A stretch of 64,000 bases of DNA from Nageia nagi. Lineage: Eukaryota > Pinophyta. Below the pieces are notes generated by a model that saw only the letters and a program-made list of their open reading frames with translations, was not told where the DNA came from and did no database searches. The stretch covers positions 95,914,001 through 95,978,000 of the forward strand of contig JBITNC010000001.1 of NCBI GenBank assembly GCA_050084985.1. The letters are read 5' to 3'. This document shows, in pieces, positions 35,879-47,871 of the stretch. How positions within the stretch are numbered: position 1 is the first letter of the stretch; the number at the start of each line of letters is the position of its first letter. The position numbers and the translations under genes were made by a program.

Positions 35879-36569
35879 ATGGAAGATGTTACTGTAGGAT
35901 GTGGGAGAGCAGAGAAGATGCACCAATTATTTGATGAAGTTGAGTGATGCAAACATAGTTTAATGGGCTGCTATGATTAGAGGCTATGCAGTTTGTGGCT
36001 ACAGCAAGAATGCTCTAAAATGTTTTAATCTGATGAAGTAGTTGGGAACTGACTTTGACAACGTAATGTTTTTATGTGTTCCGTTTGCATGCAACCACGA
36101 TAGTGTAGTGGATGAGAGTAGTAAATACTTTAATAGCACTATTAAAGAGTGAAGAGAATAGTTTCAAAGAAACTCGTAGAAGTATTGCAGCCTAGCCGTT
36201 GAGAATAAGAGTCCAGAAATACTCATGACCCAAGCATAAGGGGAAGACTACATTGGGTATTACGAAATGGAGTTTGATACATTCACATCCGCACAGCAGA
36301 ATTGTAGATCGTTAAAGAGTGTAGAAAGTCTGTATTTGCAGTAAGAAAATCGTGCATTATTTTGCCTTCATTGCAAATTCCTTACGTTGCCTCTCCTCAA
36401 AGAGCACATGCCACTACGTCTGCAAAATAGATCAGATCTATCCAGAAAGAGCATTACAACAGAATAACACAGGTGCACATGAGATAATTGTAATTCAAAA
36501 TTCCTTCTATAGTGTGACAAAATATTTGCCTACAATATTAAAAATTGAAAGTGCTAATTAAATTATTCA
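35842..36569 (+). repeat. 3' LTR of copia C (728 bp), with PPR fragment
   Basis: It starts TGTAGACAACTC and ends TTATTCA, followed by the GTGAT duplication. The PPR-like reading is present without the 23-bp duplication: CGRAEKMHQLFDEV, then SDANIV (stop) WAAMIRGYAVCGYSKNALK. It has lost the ACSH motif (reads ACNHDSVVDE). These differences from the 5' LTR show independent decay after insertion. Confidence 0.95.
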
Positions 36570-36574
36570 GTGAT
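36570..36574 (+). repeat. target site duplication, right copy (GTGAT)
   Basis: Exact repeat of 30784-30788. The LINE reading continues directly after it. Confidence 0.9.
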
Positions 36575-39500
36575 GCTTTTCAATTTGATAGATTATCCCC
36601 TACTTTTTCATTTTTCTTTATTATTATTGATACCACTTTATTTGATCATGATCCTTTTTTTGTTATTTCTCTTTATCAGGCACAAGGTAGGGATTTTACC
36701 TCCTAGTTTTATTTGAATGCATCCTTTCTATAGCATCCCTCCATGAGAGATCATATCAGTCTAATTTGGAATTTAATTCCCTAACCTTTAGGCTCCTCTA
36801 GTTGGATTCAATGAAATAATACTTCTATCATCAGAACTACAAAGGTTCTTTGCAATCTTGGTGTGGAGTTCGCAAAAAGAAGAAAGTCTAATCAGGTTAT
36901 GAGAATTGAGCTTGCTTGAGCAACTAGGAACCTTGGAGAAAACCCTTTCAATGCTTTAGCTCAAGCCTAAATTACTACTCTTCTCCATGAGATTTAGAAA
37001 GTTGATCTTTATGAAGCCAAGGGGGCATAGATTCATGCTCTTCTTAATTGGCTCAATGTTGGTGATAAAGTTTCTAAAGTATTCTTTAGACATCTTCATC
37101 TTCTTGTTCATGTTTTCTAGTTTCAAGCTATTCAATCTAATAGAGTTCAGTTTACTTCCCTTCTTGACATTATTTCAACTTTTGTTACCCACTATCATAA
37201 GATTTTTGCTTCTTAATCCCTTACTCATGTTTGCCAGCAAGCTCTAGATGAGTGTTATGTTGTCATATCTCTCAAGCTTTCCCAAGTTTAGAGGGATTTC
37301 TATGACACAACTCTCTCCTTAGAGGATTTGAAATATTCCCTATCTTAGATGGTCAACAATAAAGTTCTTGGTATTAATGGTTTTCCCCATGAATGTTTAA
37401 AGGAATTTTGGGACATGCTTGGGTCAGATCTTCTTTAGGTGTACAAAGAAGCTATACTCTTTGGTTCCCTAGGTTGTATGATAAATAAAGGAAATATTAA
37501 GTTTATACCCAAACCTAGAGATCCCGAATGCATTACCAACTAGCGCCTGATCACCTTATTGAATGTTAGTTATAAAATCATTGCTAATGTACTAGCTCTC
37601 AAGTTAAGGTATATTCTTCCTTTAATCATTAGACTAGAATAAATAAGGTTTGTTAAAGGTTGATACATTTTGGATAATGTTATAGATGTTTGGGAAGGTG
37701 TGCAATGGGATTACTCTTCAGACCAAGATGCCATGTTCATAAAAATAGATTTTGAGAAGGCTTATGATAGAATGGAATGGTTCTTCATCACTATTATGCT
37801 TTCTACTCTTGGTTTTGGATCTTTCTTTATTTTCTTTGTTAAAATGTTATTAAAATATGCTTCTATTGTGCTAACCATGAATGGTTCTCAATCTCAAAGC
37901 ATTTCTTTAGATTGATTTATTCACAAAAGCTACCCTTTAGCACCCTCTTTATTCATATTAGTTTTTGAAGCTTTTAGTTACCTTATTGTGCATTAAGACT
38001 CCCAAGGTTTAATCAAAGGAATCTCCCTTACCAATTCTCCTTTGTAGCTATTGAACAACTATTTTGTTGATGACTCTTTCCTCACTCTTCAAGAAGATGA
38101 ACAGTCTATTCATAATAACTTTAAATGCCTAGATACTTTTTTTCTTGCTTCTGGATCTAGTATTTAGTGGCAAAAACACCTCTAACTATAGGCAAATCTA
38201 TGCATCTTGTCTCAACTTAGCTTGCTTAGTTCCCATGGAAATGATTCAAAATGGGGAGATATTTAAATTCTTAGGCATTCCCTTTACTTTCCAAGCTTCT
38301 CCTTCTCAACTCTAGAGTTTTATTGTTCAAAATATTTTTAAAAAGCTAAGTTATTGGGCTACCAAGAATCTTTCATTAGCTGGCAATCATATTCATCGTT
38401 CCCCCATCCTTGCATCAAATTTGTTCTAAAATTCTTACGTCGATGTATGTTTATTATTCCTCTTATTAGGTTCCTTCAAAGACCTATTACCAAAAGCTTG
38501 ATTAAATTATGAGGGACTTTATTTAGACTTCTTATGTTCATAAAAGAGGTTTTCATAGAGTGGCATAACATATTTATTTTCTCCCTTGATTTGCTGATGG
38601 TATGGGATTATTCGATTACCAACTTCAAAGATTTGCTTTATGTGCTAATTGGATTTTAAGAGCTTTAAAGGGGAATGAAGATTGGAAGCTTTTGGCTCAA
38701 CATTGTGTTTCATAGGATCTTCCTTTAGGAAAAAAGGCTTGGAAGGGGCTCAATTTTCAAACCTTCCTCAAAGGTCCAATTAGTATCAAAATTTCAAGCT
38801 CCTTTGTCATCAAGAGCATCTAGAAAGCTTGGGATGCCCTTAAGCCTTGGATTTCTTAGCATATTCAAAACAAATTAGCAGTTACTTCCCTTAATTCTCT
38901 TAATGTCTGGTGGTCACCTACATTCTTTCTTAAAGGGTTTCCACTGGTCAAGGTTCAATGGGTTCAAGCTTTGCATTTTCACAAGAAAGGAATTAGGGTT
39001 ATTCAGCATTTTTTTATAACCAAACCAATAATTGGCACACTTAGGATAATTTTAAATGTGCTTATGGTATGAAAAAAGATGATAAAGCTACCTTTGATGT
39101 AGTAGTAGATAGAATTCCATTTTTCATGTGGAGTAAAATTGGTACTCATTTTCAAAAACCTTGGTGGTATGATTTGTTCTGGCCCAAGCAGATGAATCTT
39201 GTAAAATACAAGCCACACCATAGCTACCATTGGCTTTCTCCTAATGTTCTTATGTTTACAATGCTTAATATTGGGTGGGATCTTGTGTCTTCTTAGTCAA
39301 GGTGGTCTTTGTGTTTCTTTGTTGCATGGGAAAATTGTATTGAACTTAAATAAAGTTTTTTTTGTCTGGAGTCTCATTCATCAAGGTCTCCCTCTTGGTC
39401 ATAGGCATACCTACTTGGGCATTGTTAATCCTACTTGGCCTTATTGCCATGAACCTAAAGATTTTACTCATATTTTCTAGTATTATGGTAAAGCTAGGAA

Positions 39501-40281
39501 AGCTTAAGATTGGATTCTTTCCTTTTTTAATACCTTCCTAACCTTTCCTTGCACCTATGTTCATGTCATTCTAGGTGATCCTCTTATTTTTTAGAACCCT
39601 TAGGTGAAGTTTGGCATATTTTCAAAATTAGTATCCTATACCATCTATGAAAAACTAAAAATAATATTGTATTTGATCAGGAAGAGGCTTCAATAAATTT
39701 CACTCTTGTGATAAATATGTTATTTATTATGCTTGTTGGTTGTAGATTATTGTTCAAGTGAAAAACGTTTACATGTGGAGGTTCAACACTTATGTAACTT
39801 GCTTGATCATTGGGGGAATGCACCTTGTACCATTAATCATGTCCCACCTGATGAGTTCCCTCTTCCTCGGGTATGATCTCATGGTGGTTCCAATCATCGC
39901 TCATAAATATGAACGCTAGTTCCACCTTAACATATGAATCATGTTGATACTCCTACAAATTCTCCTCAACCCTAGTCTCAACCCCTACCCAATCCCCAGC
40001 AGTTGAATTATGGAGATCCCACTTCCTCCCACTCTCATAGCGGTTGGGATGTTTGGCCTAAGATTTATCTTCCTGTTACTAGGTGGGGAGATGTTTCACA
40101 ACCCACTCCTCCAGCAAGATAGGATATTGACATATGTGCTACTGCTAGTGGGAGTAATTATAATGATGGATGGAATATGACTACTGCAGAGGGTGATGGT
40201 TTGGAGCATATGCACTTTGTGGATAATTTTCGTCCTCCTCTCTCTAATGATTTATTTGTTTTATGCATAGTTGATGATTAA
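36575..40281 (+). pseudogene. LINE ORF2 relic: RT, zf-RVT, C-terminal part
   Basis: The pre-RT segment (VDLYEAKGA...LNWLNVGDKVSKVFFRHL) precedes the RT palm: NNKVLGINGFPHECLKEFW, GNIKFIPKPRDPECI, then AMFIKIDFEKAYDRMEWFF and NYFVDDSFL, the catalytic YADD-like box as FVDD. At 39300-39480 a zf-RVT-like pattern appears (KVFFVWSLIHQGLPLGHR, PTWPYCHEPKDFTHIF). A Pro/Ser-rich tail ends at TAA 40279-40281. RT copies the LINE RNA at the nicked target. The part at 37670-37915 is open over 81 codons, but stops occur throughout the rest. Confidence 0.8.
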
Positions 40282-40482
40282 TCTTTATTTTTTAGACATT
40301 TAGTTCTTTGAGAAATTTTGTTGATTGGGATGATGTCTTCAGTTTTCTGCAATTTGGCAATGTTGTTTTCCTTTCTTAACTACTAAGTAGTTAGTTTATG
40401 TTGTGGTGTACGTGGGGTATGTTTAATCCCACCCATCCTTTTTGTATGAAAAAGTTTTAGTAATATAAAGTCTTTTTAATCC

Positions 40483-40493
40483 AAAAAAAAAAA
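40483..40493 (+). other. poly-A tail of the LINE
   Basis: Eleven A follow TCTTTTTAATCC, 200 bases after the ORF2 stop, and mark the 3' end of the retroposed copy. Confidence 0.75.
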
Positions 40494-41087
40494 CTCTAAA
40501 ATTGATAAAGGGAGGCCTCAAGTTCAAAACTATCTCCTCCTTGCATCATGTGAATATGTTAACGATCAACTGATGGATGACTATTCAAATGTAGATAGGG
40601 ACATATGCAACTCCCAAATAACTTTAACGAAAGGGAACCCCACACACATAATCCAATTCTAAAAAATTAAACCCACGATAATGATTTTAAAAAAAAAATT
40701 AATAATTTAATAAGCAACTATATTATTAGTTCAAGAAATTTATGTAATCGACCCATGTGGCTAAATGCGGCCTGAATTGAATTGGTACAATTTTGGCGAG
40801 ATACATTCATTATTGGTATAGACAATTTGTCAACAAATCATTTATTATTGATAAAGACGATCTATCAACTTTATTGATATAGACGATCTGTCAACAAGTA
40901 ATCGATTATTGCTCAAGACAATGATCTCTCAACTACTCCAATTGTTTCTTCAATTTGACACCTCAACAATGTGACATTTGAACAAAGGCTGACCCAACAG
41001 ATTCCTTGTCTCATTCTAAAGGTTAGCATGAGCTCTCGCTGGTAATCATGAATCCCATCCAAAAAAACTTCTTGTCAAGTATGCATT
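40494..41087. other. upstream region of the ankyrin gene
   Basis: This is the DNA between the LINE tail and the ankyrin start codon. I see no clear TATA box close to the gene. It holds degenerate repeats (next entry) and a start codon for a short upstream frame at 41048. Confidence 0.5.
40811..40933. repeat. four degenerate ~30-bp repeats upstream of the ankyrin gene
   Basis: Units at about 40811, 40846, 40871 and 40907 share TTATTGATA-AGAC-ATCT-TCAAC. The third is the clearest. They lie 150-280 bases before the start codon, so they could belong to the promoter, but no function can be read from them. Confidence 0.55.
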
Positions 41088-41149
41088 ATGCAGAAAATGG
41101 GGACAATGGAAACGAGGCTCTGCAAACTTGTTATGAAGGGAAATTGTGA
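41048..41149 (+). other. overlapping upstream ORF (33 codons)
   Basis: ATG at 41048 opens a 33-codon frame (MNPIQKNFLSS...) that runs past the ankyrin start in a different frame and stops at TGA 41147-41149. If the transcript begins upstream of it, it could lower translation of the main frame. The transcript start is unknown. Confidence 0.35.
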
Positions 41150-43758
41150 AGGTGTGAATAAGTTGTTAATAAATGAAATTGAAATTCTGAGAGGAGTTAC
41201 TCCTCAAGGAAATTCAGCTTTGCACATAGCAGCTGCTCGAGGGCATCACAATATGGTGGAGCTCTTGGTTAGGCAGATGCCCTGTATGTTATCAATGAAA
41301 AACTCCAACCAAGAGACACCCCTTCACACAGCTGCTAGATCTGGAAACTCTAAGGTGATTGAAGTTTTATTAAATGTGGACAACGTATTTCAGTGTAATT
41401 GTAAGTCTCTTTCGTGTATGATAGATTTAGAAGCATCTCCAATTGAAGTTCAGGCAATCTGGAGAGCACAAAACAAAATGGGAGAGACCGCTCTCCATTA
41501 CGCTGTAAAAAGAAATTACATGGAGGCTGTGGAACAATTGCTGTATAAAGTAGAGGGTATAGCTTTGATTGTGAATAATGAGGGTGAATCTCCCCTTTAT
41601 ACAGCTTGCTACTATGATTGCCTGGAAATAGGAAAGCGGCTTCTTTCGGAGGATCCTGCCATAGGGGATACAAGGATTGATGGCACATCCTGTCTTCACG
41701 AAGCTATTATTAATATCCTGCGGTGGAGAGATGAAGGGAATGATAAATTGCGGTGGCATGGTAATTTTCTTTCAAGTTGGTTATCCATGAAAACGTTGAT
41801 CTATTCTCAAATTTAAATACTATTGTGATTATATTATTGAATTGTTTAAGCTATAGTGAAGGAACTGGTTAATCTCTGCTTTAATTCGATCAAAAAATTT
41901 GGGTGTATATCATCTTAAGTTTATAGCATGATTGGTTGGAAACTGTTGGAATGGTAAAAATGGAAAACTCTATACTCTGTTAAAATAGTTGACAGGGCGT
42001 ATGTCTGATCTCCACCACGACCAGCAGTACAAATGCTCCGCTCATCCTCCACTAGTGACAAACATCCACAATTTGATACCAACAACATTCTAAAATATAC
42101 AAATTGTGGACTTTTGTCCATATCAAATTGTGGAGGATGAACGGAGCATTTGGGCGACAAGAAATGACCACGAGAAGGATATATGCTCACAATTTGTATA
42201 CGATTTTGGAGTGAGGATAGAATTTTTGATCTCAGATCATGATTCATCCTGGAATTTTGGCTGATTTTTGTCAATTTTAATGAGTATAAGCCCAGAGTTT
42301 GTTGTATATATGTATGCTTTGAAAATTCAGTACATTTTCATTGTTTCTCTAGAAGGATATATTTGATTTGTTAATCAATGTGAAATTCAATCTCTATCTT
42401 GTTCTCGCAGATATTGCTTTAGAGTTGGCATTTCAACTTGTGCGCAAGAGACCCCAATTAGCAGAAGCAATAGACCCTTCAGGAAATTCACCATTACATC
42501 TATTGGCAGCATTACCATTTCCAGATAAATTGCACTTGGAGCTTGTAAAAGAATTACTGAAGGCAAGACCAAACATGAATTTCCGATTGAACAAAGATGA
42601 TATGGCTCCAATTCATATCGCAGCACGGGACGGTAACGCTAAACTGTTAAGTTTGTTGATTAGTAGTGCCCCGCAGTGTTCGTTCTTGTTGGGCAAGGAG
42701 AGGAAGAATGCTTTACACTTCGCTTTAGAGCACGATCATGGCGTTTCACTAGTCCATAAACTATCCTGTCTGCTAGAAGATCCTGTGGATATAGGTTTCT
42801 TAGTCAACGAGCCTGACAATGAAGGAAAAACGGCAATTAGTATGGCAGATGAAGCACCAGATGGAATACTTAAGCCGGCCTTTAAACAATTTGTAAGTAC
42901 TGTTAGACAACAAGGGTTGTAAAATAGCGGATGTGATTTTTGACAAAAATTATTCTGCTTTCCTAAGATATATCTTTTTGAAAATCTTTGAGTGTAGAAT
43001 GCTGCTATACTATTTGAAATCCTATATCTATCTTAAATTTCCACATTTATGTGCAGATTCTTCAAGAAATGTGGGGAACATCACCTCCTGGTCCAAATAT
43101 CTTCAAAAAAGGGGAAGCTCCCAGCTCAAACCAGCCAGATTTCAAAAAAAAAGTCACCTTCCATGAATCAAAGGGAGGCCAATGCAAAGAGGAAATGGAG
43201 GGAGAAGTACCAAGTGAAAGGCTTTCAGTAATTGCAGCACTCATCACAACAATTACATTTTTTGCAGCCTTTATAATTCCTCTAGCGTTTAATGATGTCA
43301 ATGGCAATCTAGTCCTAATGCATGGAGCCGCATTCAAAACCTTCGTATTGTTCGACTCTTTGGCACTCTCTCTATCGATTATGTCTTTGGTACAATTGAT
43401 TTATAGGCCCACAACAGGTGTGTATAAACTTAGTTATAACGCCTTGGAAAAAAAATTCGGACGGCGTGAGCTTATGAAGTGTGTTTGTACTCGTAAGCAT
43501 TTTGAGCAGAAGTTAACTGGCTGGGGAAGGCGATACCTCCTTTGGTCTTTGATGGCAACGATGGTGGCGTTTGCAGCAGGTGTATACGTTGTGATAGCCC
43601 CCAGATGTTTATGGCTTGCAATTACTGTCTTTATAATAACATTTGGTGGTTTCATGTTAGAAATGATTGTAGAGACTATAGTGCTGATCTGGATGTTTGG
43701 GCTGATCTGGAGGAGTCTGTGGCAAGCGTTTTGGCAGGAGTTTAGGCAAGTTTTATAA
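41088..43758 (+). CDS. ankyrin repeat membrane protein (ACD6/ITN1-like, PGG-type), 3 exons
   Basis: Predicted exons are 41088-41760, 42411-42892 and 43057-43758. The donors (GTAATT, GTAAGT) and acceptors (CTCGCAG, TGTGCAG) keep the frame and give 618 residues. METRLCKLVMKGNCEGVNKL is the usual start of plant ACD6-like proteins. Ankyrin repeats follow at about residues 41-65, 75-96, 131-156, 165-188, 198-210, 248-276, 288-312 and 322-347. After a polar linker, a PGG-type domain starts near residue 439 with four likely membrane helices (about 441-463, 480-505 and two in the last 110 residues); the PGG tripeptide itself is replaced (IIPLAF). Relatives act in immune and stress signalling at the plasma membrane or ER; this role is inferred here. 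It is the only intact host gene in the window. Introns 1 and 2 are 650 and 164 bases. Confidence 0.88.
42030..42152. repeat. inverted repeat in intron 1 of the ankyrin gene
   Basis: The left arm (42030-42079) reads CAAATGCTCCGCTCATCCTCC and, after a 15-base insert, CCACAATTTGATA. The right arm (42121-42152) is its reverse complement without the insert (TATCAAATTGTGG, AGGATGAACGGAGCATTTG), with one mismatch. A fold-back transcript of some 32 pairs is possible. It may be the remains of a MITE. Confidence 0.75.
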
Positions 43759-46700
43759 TTTGGTAGAAATTATAGTAGAGAAGAAAGATAGCTGGTTGAT
43801 TAGAGAGATTGTGGTTGCACTATTAGAAAATCAAATTTGTACGATGGTGTGGGATATTGTATATAGTTTGTTATGGTTTTATTTTTGTATATAGAGAGTG
43901 ATATACCCTACAAATTGCTTGGCAAATAATACCTTAAAATTAAAGATATTTCATATACTTTTTATTAGAGAAAATTTTAGGTAGTGAATGGTTAGAATGT
44001 AATGTTTAGTGATATTGCATATGGTAGTAAAAAAAAAAAGGAAAGATTATTTGATAATCATTTAATTTTATAGTAATGTATTAAATTAAATTATTTATTG
44101 ATTAAAGTATATTAATAGAGAATTTATTTGGATTGAATTTAAGAGGATATTTTTAAAACAATATGATTAAGGTGATTGAAGGTAATGTTTATGTAAATTA
44201 AGTAAAAAAATTATGTGGAATAGTGTATTAACGAATCAATGAGTGCTTTGAAATTTATAATAAATGTATCTTTAAAAATTATTTTTATAACAATTTGAAA
44301 TACGTCAGGAGGAATAAAAGAGATAATGTGACATAAAATTTCAAATTTCAAATTTAAGGATGAACAACAAATTTAAACATCTTTTTCAAATTAGATGTGG
44401 GAAAACAAATTGAAATGATTTTAAATTTAGCTCAAGGCTTTGGGTGAAAAATAATTTAAAATGATGTTAAAATAGATCACTTTTCAAATGTGGGCAATAA
44501 GTATTTCAGTTGAATTGAATGTTTTGATGCTCCATTCTTTATGTCTTTTATTTTGAAATGAAGCATGATGGATTAGAGGTTATGCATGTTTGAAGAATGA
44601 AAAATTTTTACTAACTCATATTCCTCTCTAGTTGTGATGGTAAAAATAAGGATGACTTATGAAGAATAAATCCACATTTTTAAAAACTAAATAAATATAC
44701 TAATTAAACATAAGTTTGTTATTCTTGTAATATTGGGCCTTTAAATAAGCTTTTAATATGTAAATAATATAACCTAAAAATCAATTGTAAAATATATAAT
44801 GATATTCTTAAGTAGGACTAACAAGCTAAATAGGATTAACCATAAATCCATGAGGATTAATTCTAACCTAGTTACATTGGTAGAAATATTATCCTCATTA
44901 CAAATAAAAATAATAATTCATAATAATAAACCTAATACCTTGATACTTAAGGTAAGACTAAATCAATCATCATCATTCATCCCAACAATAAAGGCTTTGG
45001 AATTCAAAGAGTTTAATGAAGAGAGGAAATTTAAGACATCTAATGGTGAGACATCCAACTAACTTGATGAAGAAGCTAATCATGTTTGGCAATAAGGTAA
45101 GATGTAGTAGAACCACAACAAATCATACAAGCAAAGAGTTAGGAAATTAGTTGAGATGTTGAAAATACAAGTGGTGATGAGCAAAAAGAGGACTCCATAA
45201 AAAAATTCACCATGGTGAAGTGAAAAGTGGACTCCATAAAAAAGCTTGAACTATTACTCTGAAGAATATAGTACATGAAGTGAAATGCACCAGTAGGCAT
45301 CAACTCCTTCCATTGCCTCTTATGGATGAAAATGGAAAACAAGAATGCTAAGACTTACTGAGGTTTTAAGGTTGCACATATCATTGCTTTGAAGCATAAG
45401 GCATCTCAAAGGCTTTGCTAGCTATCTAGGGGTGTTGTCATTACTCTAGATTATCTTAAAACTACTAGAGACCCTGGTGTCTTGGCCACAATTTGCAAAG
45501 GAGGAAGACATGGTTCAATCCTTGCCCATCTATGGGAAAACCCTAGTGTTATTCATTTTCTCTCAACTAAATCTTGAAGATATTTAGCTAGGGCATAACT
45601 TTCTCTAAGATAAGGTATATAATTTAATTATCATTGTAATATTATTAAATTACTTTTATGGATTAATTATTGTGTTATCTTTTGAGATCTTTCCCTTGAA
45701 GGCTAGACATTGGATTTATGATTCCAATATCTTTTTATCTTGTCTTCCTAGCCTAGATGTTCAACTTGCATGAGTATTATTTTATTTTTATAGATGAATT
45801 CTTGCACTTAAGTTATATGTTTGGTATTTTGGATGCTTGATGATGAGTTTGTACACTAGAAGTGAGATGTTGGGTCACTTAGGACCCCAACATCAAGATC
45901 TGGACTGCTAGTTTAGCCCCTATAAGCTAGATGTTTGCTTCTTGGAAGTTTGGATAAGGCTTAATTGATGTATGAAAAGGTTGGTGGCCCGTTTAATGTG
46001 CCTTTTAGCTAGCCTAGAAGAGCCCTTAGCATGATTTTGGATCCATTCCAATTTGAAATATTACAAAACTTATCAAAATTAAAATATTATACAAAATGAA
46101 AATTATTATAAAATTATAAAAACTAAAAATATAATTATTAAATTTATATTTAATAGTTCATTTTCCATTTTTGAGTTTCATCCTATGAGTATTACATTTA
46201 TTTATTAAAACTTATATCTTTTTTAAATTATTATAGTAGAAGAGTTTTGAAAGAATCACATAACATTTTACATTTGTATCCTAATGTTCAATATGCTCCA
46301 AATAACAAAATATTTATGGACTAGATTTGACAAGTCTAAAGGAAACATTGCGCATCAAACAAAAGATAGGAACATAACAAAGTAAAATAGTAGCACTAAT
46401 ATATGAAAGATAAGAAAAAAATCACCAAGGGACATCTTGAGCACCACTCTTAAGAGAGACTCTTTTCCTTCCTCTTAGATCTTGCTAGAGACAAGGCTCT
46501 AAAGCTAGTCTCCTATCCCTTCTTCTTTCTCTCTTCTATGGAGACAAGGAATTGTTATGCATGGAATAAGGAAACTTGAGTTAACTTAGTCCAAGACTTG
46601 AGAAGGTATTCAAAGTCATTAATAACCTTAGGAATATTGATAAGGGGAGTCCCTAAAGGCATCTTGGGCACCCTCCTCTTAGAATAAATCCCTTCACCCA

Positions 46701-47371
46701 TTTCTTGGTTTAGCCACCTCTTCCTATATAGAAGGGAATTAAAGGAATTCTTCAAGGCTACCTCTACTAGTATTTTCCTCTTCATTTCTTTTATATTCAT
46801 GTTCTTTAAACATTTTGATGATCATAAGGTTGGGTATTTACGTGTTGAGGGTGTTCATCCTTTCATCTCATAGGTAATCAAAGACTCCACCCTATAAACT
46901 TCTTCTCTTGCAAACTACATGGGTGGTGGAGAATCATCTTGAGGAGAAATATAATCCTCATCATCCTTATTTTCCTCCTTCAATATGTCTTTCTAACCTA
47001 CAAAATCCAAGGAATATCTATAATGTAAACCAAGTGAAATACCTAGTTTTTCCTTCTTAGAGGCAAAAAAAGTGTTCATGATACAAAGAAGAACTTTATG
47101 TATAGGGCTAACCATCTTGCCCTCTTGATGCTCTTAGATAGTCTTTTGGATTGAATGAAATAAATAATATCAGATATTAATCTCTCATCTCCTATGAAAA
47201 TATTCAAAAAATCAAATGAATGTTGTGAATTATCATAGTCAATATATTATTTCATTTAATCAAGAGGGATTTTCAATTAATATCCTTTGCAACTTTTCAT
47301 TCTTCACCTTGTAAATTTATAGCTCTTGGTCCAGTGAATGCTTCTCCCTTATAATCTTATCTCTTTTCTAT
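43759..47371. other. AT-rich stretch after the ankyrin gene, no gene recognised
   Basis: The first 150-200 bases are probably the 3' untranslated part of the ankyrin mRNA. Beyond that, two open frames without known motifs are seen: 44799-45062 (plus, 87 codons, Asn/Ile-rich) and 46555-46800 (minus, 81 codons, starting MNIKEMKRKILVEVALKN). The latter is followed by broken readings up to about 47280 that may be a decayed element. I assign no function to either. Confidence 0.4.
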
Positions 47372-47871
47372 TGGAATGTATAATGCATTATTGTAAAGGT
47401 TTTGTAATGTTCCTCTTTGTAAATTCACTAATACTTAATAGTATCACTAGATACCTTAAGTATTTAAGTGAATATTATAATGCAACTTATCCTACACTCC
47501 ATGTCATGAGCATGCCCCTTGGGTAAAAGGGAGTTGCATGTCATGCCTTTGTACAATGGTTAAAAGGGTGATCCAAAGGGGGATTTTGGCCTATAAATAG
47601 AAGGTCCCATTTTTGTGATCACTCACTAATTTGTGAAGCAAAATTATGTTGTAGGATAGCATTTAGGAGATGAAGATTAAGAGGATTGTAAGAGAGTTAT
47701 CTTTGTGAATGATGTAAGATCTAGTTAGTGGTTGTAATCCTAGTTGAAGGAACAACTTTAACTCTTGAGTCACTTTGTGATATTGTCTTTTTGAGTTATC
47801 TTGTTGTTAGTATGAGCTTTCATGAGTTCTTGGTAGTTTAGGACTATATTCTTTATAGTCCAAAACCTTCA
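47372..47871 (+). mobile_element. solo LTR (plus strand) of the copia A family
   Basis: The 500 bases start TGGAATGTATAATGC and end CAAAACCTTCA. They match the reverse complement of the LTR at 48760-49255 over long blocks: the start, CATGAGCATGCCCCTTGGGT, the TATA box at 47592 and AGTATGAGCTTTCATG. No internal sequence follows on either side, so it is a solo LTR. A TTTTC follows the right end, and a TTTTC lies three bases away from the left end, too far for a clean target duplication. Confidence 0.7.

Larger units (their letters stand above)
30789..36569 (+). mobile_element. full-length Ty1/copia element C (5781 bp)
   Basis: The element has a 750-bp 5' LTR, primer site, gag, protease, integrase, RT, RNase H, polypurine tract and 728-bp 3' LTR, in copia order (integrase before RT), and lies between perfect GTGAT duplications. 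It entered the endonuclease part of a LINE. Its LTRs differ at roughly one base in fifteen to twenty in stretches compared by eye, so it is not recent. It is a close relative of copia B at the right window edge, which has an open reading frame. Confidence 0.95.
28740..40493 (+). mobile_element. L1-type LINE, split by copia C
   Basis: ORF1 (DUF4283-like plus zinc knuckle), an endonuclease/exonuclease/phosphatase region, a reverse transcriptase, a zf-RVT-like region and an 11-A tail at 40483 lie in order on the plus strand. Without the copia insertion of 5.8 kb the element is about 6 kb, normal for plant L1 elements. The left border is approximate and no target duplication was found. Many stops and frameshifts make it inactive. 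Confidence 0.8.

Noticed and set aside
42030-42152. MicroRNA gene in the intron
   Set aside because: One arm has a 15-base insert and there is no evidence for a defined mature product; reported only as an inverted repeat.
44799-45062. 87-codon plus-strand frame as a gene
   Set aside because: Low-complexity Asn/Ile-rich reading in AT-rich DNA without any recognisable domain.
46555-46800. 81-codon minus-strand frame as a gene
   Set aside because: No motif, no splice context and broken continuation. Noted only within the intergenic entry.
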